From Paulinella micropora (Eukaryota; Cercozoa; Imbricatea; Euglyphida; Paulinellidae), in NCBI GenBank assembly GCA_019918135.1, contig WBZZ01001360.1:1-46669 (forward strand): a DNA stretch of 46,669 nt. The letters run 5' to 3'. Numbering within the stretch: the stretch's first letter is position 1; every line of letters begins with the position of its first letter. The position numbers were made by a program, and so were the translations under genes. This document shows positions 46,451 through 46,669 of this stretch, piece after piece. The notes under the pieces are model-generated. The model ran no database searches. It was given only the letters and a program-made list of their open reading frames with translations, and was not told the DNA's origin.

Positions 46451-46669
46451 TGGGTGTAAATACGACTGCTCTGATTTCTGCTAATTGGTTTGCTTGGTCT
46501 TGTAATATATTAAGTAAAATTTTATTTTCTTTTTCTAAATTAACTACCTTTTCTGATAACTCCTGTGTCGCCTTAACTATTGGGGCTATTAAATCAAAAT
46601 AATTCATTGTTTTTAATTCTTCTGTTGTCCCGTCGTCTTTTGACATTTTATGGTCTTCAACTGGATTAA
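46440..46669 (-). CDS. C-terminal part of a probable S74 (intramolecular chaperone) fibre protein, 5' end outside window
   Basis: The frame is open to the window edge, so MSKDDG at 46646 need not be the start. The sequence ELKTMNYFDLIAPIVKATQELS plus heptads (EKVVNLEKENKILLNILQ) follows the end of peptidase S74 / endosialidase chaperone domains. Those close with Y-x-x-L-I/V-P-x-L-I-x-A-(I/T)-(K/Q)-E-L and a coiled coil. Such domains trimerise fibres and then cut themselves off; the catalytic part would lie beyond the window. Ends TAG 46440. Confidence 0.55.
   Translation of the reverse strand, partial: NPVEDHKMSKDDGTTEELKTMNYFDLIAPIVKATQELSEKVVNLEKENKILLNILQDQANQLAEIRAVVFTPNAS

Noticed and set aside
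1..46669. tRNA, rRNA or CRISPR array
   Set aside because: No cloverleaf, rRNA-like sequence or regularly spaced repeats with unique spacers were seen; the 68-bp repeats lack spacers.

Overview
The window looks like a piece of a GC-rich large DNA virus of a protist (Nucleocytoviricota-like), or such a virus integrated in a host scaffold. The evidence is the gene content: a PrimPol-type primase fused to a herpesvirus UL9-like helicase, a class I ribonucleotide reductase small subunit, MYND zinc fingers (one fused to a glycosyltransferase-like domain), an F-box/LRR protein, a PKD/BspA-like surface protein, a CoiA-like nuclease and a very long trimeric fibre. I see no RNA polymerase, DNA polymerase, major capsid protein or tRNA, so no family is assigned. 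Several known groups (asfarvirus-like, pandoravirus-like and other amoeba or algal viruses) share parts of this set.

Layout. 1-530 is microsatellite DNA. 0.6-9.6 kb holds a membrane protein, a PKD/BspA secreted protein, a large gene split by a frameshift, an F-box/LRR gene split several times, and an unknown protein. 9.8-13.5 kb has a gene paralogous to one at 25.9 kb, then two direct ~1.3-kb repeats that each carry the same unknown gene, joined by a run of 32 G. 13.9-17.2 kb has a small basic protein, the MYND/glycosyltransferase gene and the CoiA-like gene. 17.8-22.6 kb is the primase-helicase. 22.9-28.0 kb has a MYND gene, two unknown genes and an acidic, coiled-coil, possibly DNA-binding protein. 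28.0-29.3 kb is non-coding, with tandem repeats and long hairpins.

29.3-44.4 kb is dominated by a ~6.47-kb inverted repeat (30345-36818 against 37672-44133) around an ~853-bp spacer. Each arm carries the fibre gene, a coiled-coil gene, ribonucleotide reductase R2, a 115-aa gene and a two-TM SLATT-like gene. The right arm runs into complete genes on both sides. The left arm is cut at both ends and sits inside another gene, whose two halves rejoin in frame if the arm is removed. So the left arm behaves like an inserted inverted duplicate, either real or an assembly product.

From about 45.05 kb to the right edge the DNA becomes strikingly AT-rich. It carries tightly packed minus-strand genes: a packaging-ATPase-like P-loop protein, a small beta-rich protein, a two-TM protein and the end of a probable S74 chaperone fibre. 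This resembles a virophage or polinton-like virus abutting the GC-rich genome.

About half of the long genes are broken by one- or two-base shifts, often near homopolymers. The two arms carry different breaks in the same genes, so many of these are probably sequence errors. Gene limits below are given for the whole inferred gene, with the breaks noted.
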